From positions 62,001 to 126,000 of the forward strand of contig NZ_LZSO01000016.1 in NCBI RefSeq assembly GCF_001665785.1: DNA of 64,000 nt. The letters run 5' to 3'. The position numbers and the translations under genes are program-made. Shown piece after piece: positions 62,291 through 64,000 of the stretch. The stretch comes from Mycolicibacterium peregrinum (lineage in GTDB: Bacteria > Actinomycetota > Actinomycetes > Mycobacteriales > Mycobacteriaceae). Within the stretch, counting starts at the first letter, position 1. Every line of letters starts with the position of its first letter. The notes under the pieces were generated by a model, which did not search any database, was not told the DNA's origin, and saw only the letters and a list, made by a program, of their open reading frames with translations.

Positions 62291-62460
62291 GTTTGTGGAC
62301 AGTCCAGGGCCCCTAATGGACATCTTTCATCTATTCGTATGATCGTGGCAACTGGCACCTGGGCCAAAGTGGCGAATCGATTGACGATCGAGGGCCTTGG
62401 TCATACGCTTTCGCTAAATACGTCCGTTGATGTCCGACGGAGAGCCTCAGAAAGGCGGGA

Positions 62461-63711
62461 ATGCCGGTGAACAGTGCGCCCAACGTCTTGGAAGCCGGCC
62501 TCCCGACGCTCAGTTACGGCCTCACCGCCACCCCGCACGACATCCTCGAAGATGTCCGAGCGGCGCAGGCACGCGCGCCTATCGCCATCGGGCCCCTCGG
62601 CCCGGAAATCCTGTCCTACGAACTGGCTCGCGACATACTGCGTGACAACAGATTCCGTCTCCCGCCGGGTATCACTCTCGCGGCCCAGGGCATCACATCT
62701 GGCCCGTTGTTCGACAAGATGACGGGCAGCCTCCTTGGCCTTGACGGCGCACCACACGTTCGGTTGCGCAAGCTGGTTTCCAAGGCGTTCACTCCCCGCG
62801 CGACATCACGCCTTCAAGACACGATCCACGACGTGGTCAACGGGCTGATCGATCGAGTGGTCGACGCCGGGCAGTGCGACGTCGTGACCGACATCGCGCG
62901 TCCCTACCCCACCCCGATCATGTGCGCGCTGCTCGGTGCGCCTCGCGCGGACTGGCAGTTGTTCGCAGACTGGACTGAGGAGGTCTTCAAAGCCCTCAAC
63001 TTTCAGCCGGACGCCAACTTCGACGAGTCCGCGATCATGCGTGCGTGGGGTGAACTCGACGACTACGTCGACGGCATGGTTGCCGCCCGCCGGGACAATC
63101 TGACCGATGATCTCCTGTCCGAGCTCATTCGCGCAGAAAGCGACGGCGACCGGCTGAATCTCGACGAACTCCGCATGCTGGTGGCCGGTTTCTTGATGGC
63201 GGGAACGGACACAACGCGAAACCAGCTCGCGGCGTCGGTTCAGGTGCTCTGCGAGCATCCGGACCAATGGGCGAAGCTGCGCGACCATCCGGAACTTGGG
63301 ATGCAGGCGGTCGAGGAGAGCATGCGCCACTCACCGGCGGCCTGTATCGTGCCGCGAGCCGCCGTCGAGGATGTCGAGTTCGGTGGCTATCTGTTCCCGG
63401 CGGGCACCTTCGTACTCGCGAACACCTTTGCCGCCAATCGAGATCCGGCCGTCTATGACGATGCTGACCGCTTCGACATCGCGCGCAACGACGTTCCCGC
63501 AATTCTGACGTTCGGCGGTGGCGCGCACTACTGCCTGGGGGCCAACCTCGCGCGCCGGGAACTGGCGGAAGCACTCACAGTTCTCACCCGCCGCCTCCCC
63601 TCCACCCATCGTGTCGGCCCGGCGCCATGGAAATCGCTACTCGGAATGACCGGTCCTACAACTCTTCCGATTGAATTCACCAGCGACAGGCTGGTGGCGG
63701 CGAATGCGTAG
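62461..63711 (+). CDS. Cytochrome P450
   Basis: 416 residues with AAAGGCGGG upstream. I-helix oxygen-binding motif LMAGTDTTRNQLA, K-helix ExxR in EESMRHSP, and heme-binding loop LTFGGGAHYCLGANLARREL with the axial Cys. It is a soluble class I bacterial P450 needing ferredoxin and reductase, neither nearby. The stop overlaps the TetR gene by 8 bp. The substrate is unknown. Confidence 0.92.
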   Translation: MPVNSAPNVLEAGLPTLSYGLTATPHDILEDVRAAQARAPIAIGPLGPEILSYELARDILRDNRFRLPPGITLAAQGITSGPLFDKMTGSLLGLDGAPHVRLRKLVSKAFTPRATSRLQDTIHDVVNGLIDRVVDAGQCDVVTDIARPYPTPIMCALLGAPRADWQLFADWTEEVFKALNFQPDANFDESAIMRAWGELDDYVDGMVAARRDNLTDDLLSELIRAESDGDRLNLDELRMLVAGFLMAGTDTTRNQLAASVQVLCEHPDQWAKLRDHPELGMQAVEESMRHSPAACIVPRAAVEDVEFGGYLFPAGTFVLANTFAANRDPAVYDDADRFDIARNDVPAILTFGGGAHYCLGANLARRELAEALTVLTRRLPSTHRVGPAPWKSLLGMTGPTTLPIEFTSDRLVAANA

Positions 63712-64000
63712 TCGTGGGTGGGCGGGTTCGACGCCCTCATCGGACGAGGAAGCTATTTCGCGCATCCTGACTGCGGTAGATGAGGAGGTTGCCGAGCATG
63801 GAGCCGGAATACGCCTTGCCGACGTCGCCCGCAGGCTCGGAGTCACTCGCCAGACGGTGTACCGCTACTTTCCCAATGCCGACGCGCTGCTCATCGCCAG
63901 CGCGATGCGCGCCGTCAACGGATTCATCGACCAGGTCACGGATCAGGTCAGCGGCGTCAGCGACCCGGTCACCGCGGTGGTCGAAAGCATTTCATTTGGA
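63704..64000 (+). CDS. TetR family regulator, N-terminal part
   Basis: The gene runs off the right edge; 99 codons are visible. It begins MRSRGWAGSTPSSDEEAISR, followed by GIRLADVARRLGVTRQTVYR and YFPNADALL, a standard TetR helix-turn-helix. The ATG at 63704 overlaps the P450 stop. It is probably the regulator of the P450 gene. Confidence 0.85.
   Translation, partial: MRSRGWAGSTPSSDEEAISRILTAVDEEVAEHGAGIRLADVARRLGVTRQTVYRYFPNADALLIASAMRAVNGFIDQVTDQVSGVSDPVTAVVESISFG

Noticed and set aside
62138..62323. Minus-strand reading with VELRGIEPLTFSMRTRR-like sequence
   Set aside because: It is the antisense translation of the tRNA-Ala fragment in attR, a known annotation artefact.
1..64000. CRISPR arrays
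   Set aside because: No regularly spaced repeats of the required kind were seen; repeats present are att sites, palindromes and protein-coding repeats.

Overview
The window is high-GC chromosomal DNA of a rapidly growing mycobacterium (Mycolicibacterium/Mycobacterium). It carries an MspA-family porin, KstR- and MprA-type sites and mycobacterial secreted families. Most of it follows the gene order of the M. tuberculosis Rv0954-Rv0996 region: Rv0954-like, perM, purN, purH, an Rv0958/Rv0959-type AAA/VWA pair, a DUF1707 gene, echA7, fadE12, accA2, accD2, fadE13, a DUF1446 gene, rpmF, mprA, mprB, pepD, moaB2, mscL, an SAF-domain gene, ruc, a 5-FTHF cyclo-ligase gene, galU, moeA1/glp, rimJ and sepX/glpR. 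The porin sits where M. smegmatis keeps mspC, between moaB2 and mscL. Family assignments come from reading the proteins and from recall; no search was run.

Layout. 1-6.6 kb: a partial S9 peptidase gene behind a TetR gene with a double operator, two related small secreted proteins flanking a thiolase-like protein with altered active-site motifs, and two divergent LLM-class flavin monooxygenases sharing a KstR-like box. 6.7-11.4 kb: a membrane antigen, perM and purNH. 11.5-18.7 kb: a lipase, a PknF-like kinase with an LpqN-like extracellular domain, the AAA/VWA pair and an LpqN-type lipoprotein. 19.2-27.3 kb: two tandem secreted paralogues, a small secreted protein, a DUF1707 protein, an NAD(P)-binding protein and a large PE-PPE-like protein with a histone-like tail. 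27.9-37.5 kb: small genes, an alcohol-dehydrogenase remnant, and a six-gene minus-strand acyl-CoA dehydrogenase/carboxylase operon of Liu/Atu type. 37.7-44.3 kb: rpmF, the envelope-stress system mprAB-pepD, moaB2, a 52-residue protein under a CRP-type site, the porin and mscL. 44.4-51 kb: SAF protein, the chaperone Ruc with a CIRCE element, a secreted HNH nuclease, a Usp/permease/PucR cluster and cyclo-ligase. 51-55.4 kb: galU, glp, rimJ and glpR (divisome).

At 55.5 kb a tRNA-Ala(CGC) gene marks the left end of a complete integrative element of about 6.7 kb. It is bounded by a perfect 50-bp direct repeat (55509-55558 and 62202-62251). It carries a tyrosine integrase, an XRE regulator with two palindromic operators, an excisionase-like protein, a winged-helix-like protein, a two-gene ABC-ATPase plus TOPRIM-like (DUF4276-like) module, a serine recombinase and an unrecognised 311-residue protein. 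The ATPase/TOPRIM pair is the best candidate for a little-described system, probably anti-phage. Beyond attR lie the displaced terminator of the tRNA gene and a cytochrome P450 gene overlapping a partial TetR gene.

A second theme is regulatory. Direct repeats of the MprA-box layout (8 bp, 3-nt spacer, 8 bp, TCTCAG-like halves) occur before mprA, pepD and the porin, and also before both tandem secreted paralogues. This suggests one envelope-stress regulon spread over the window.
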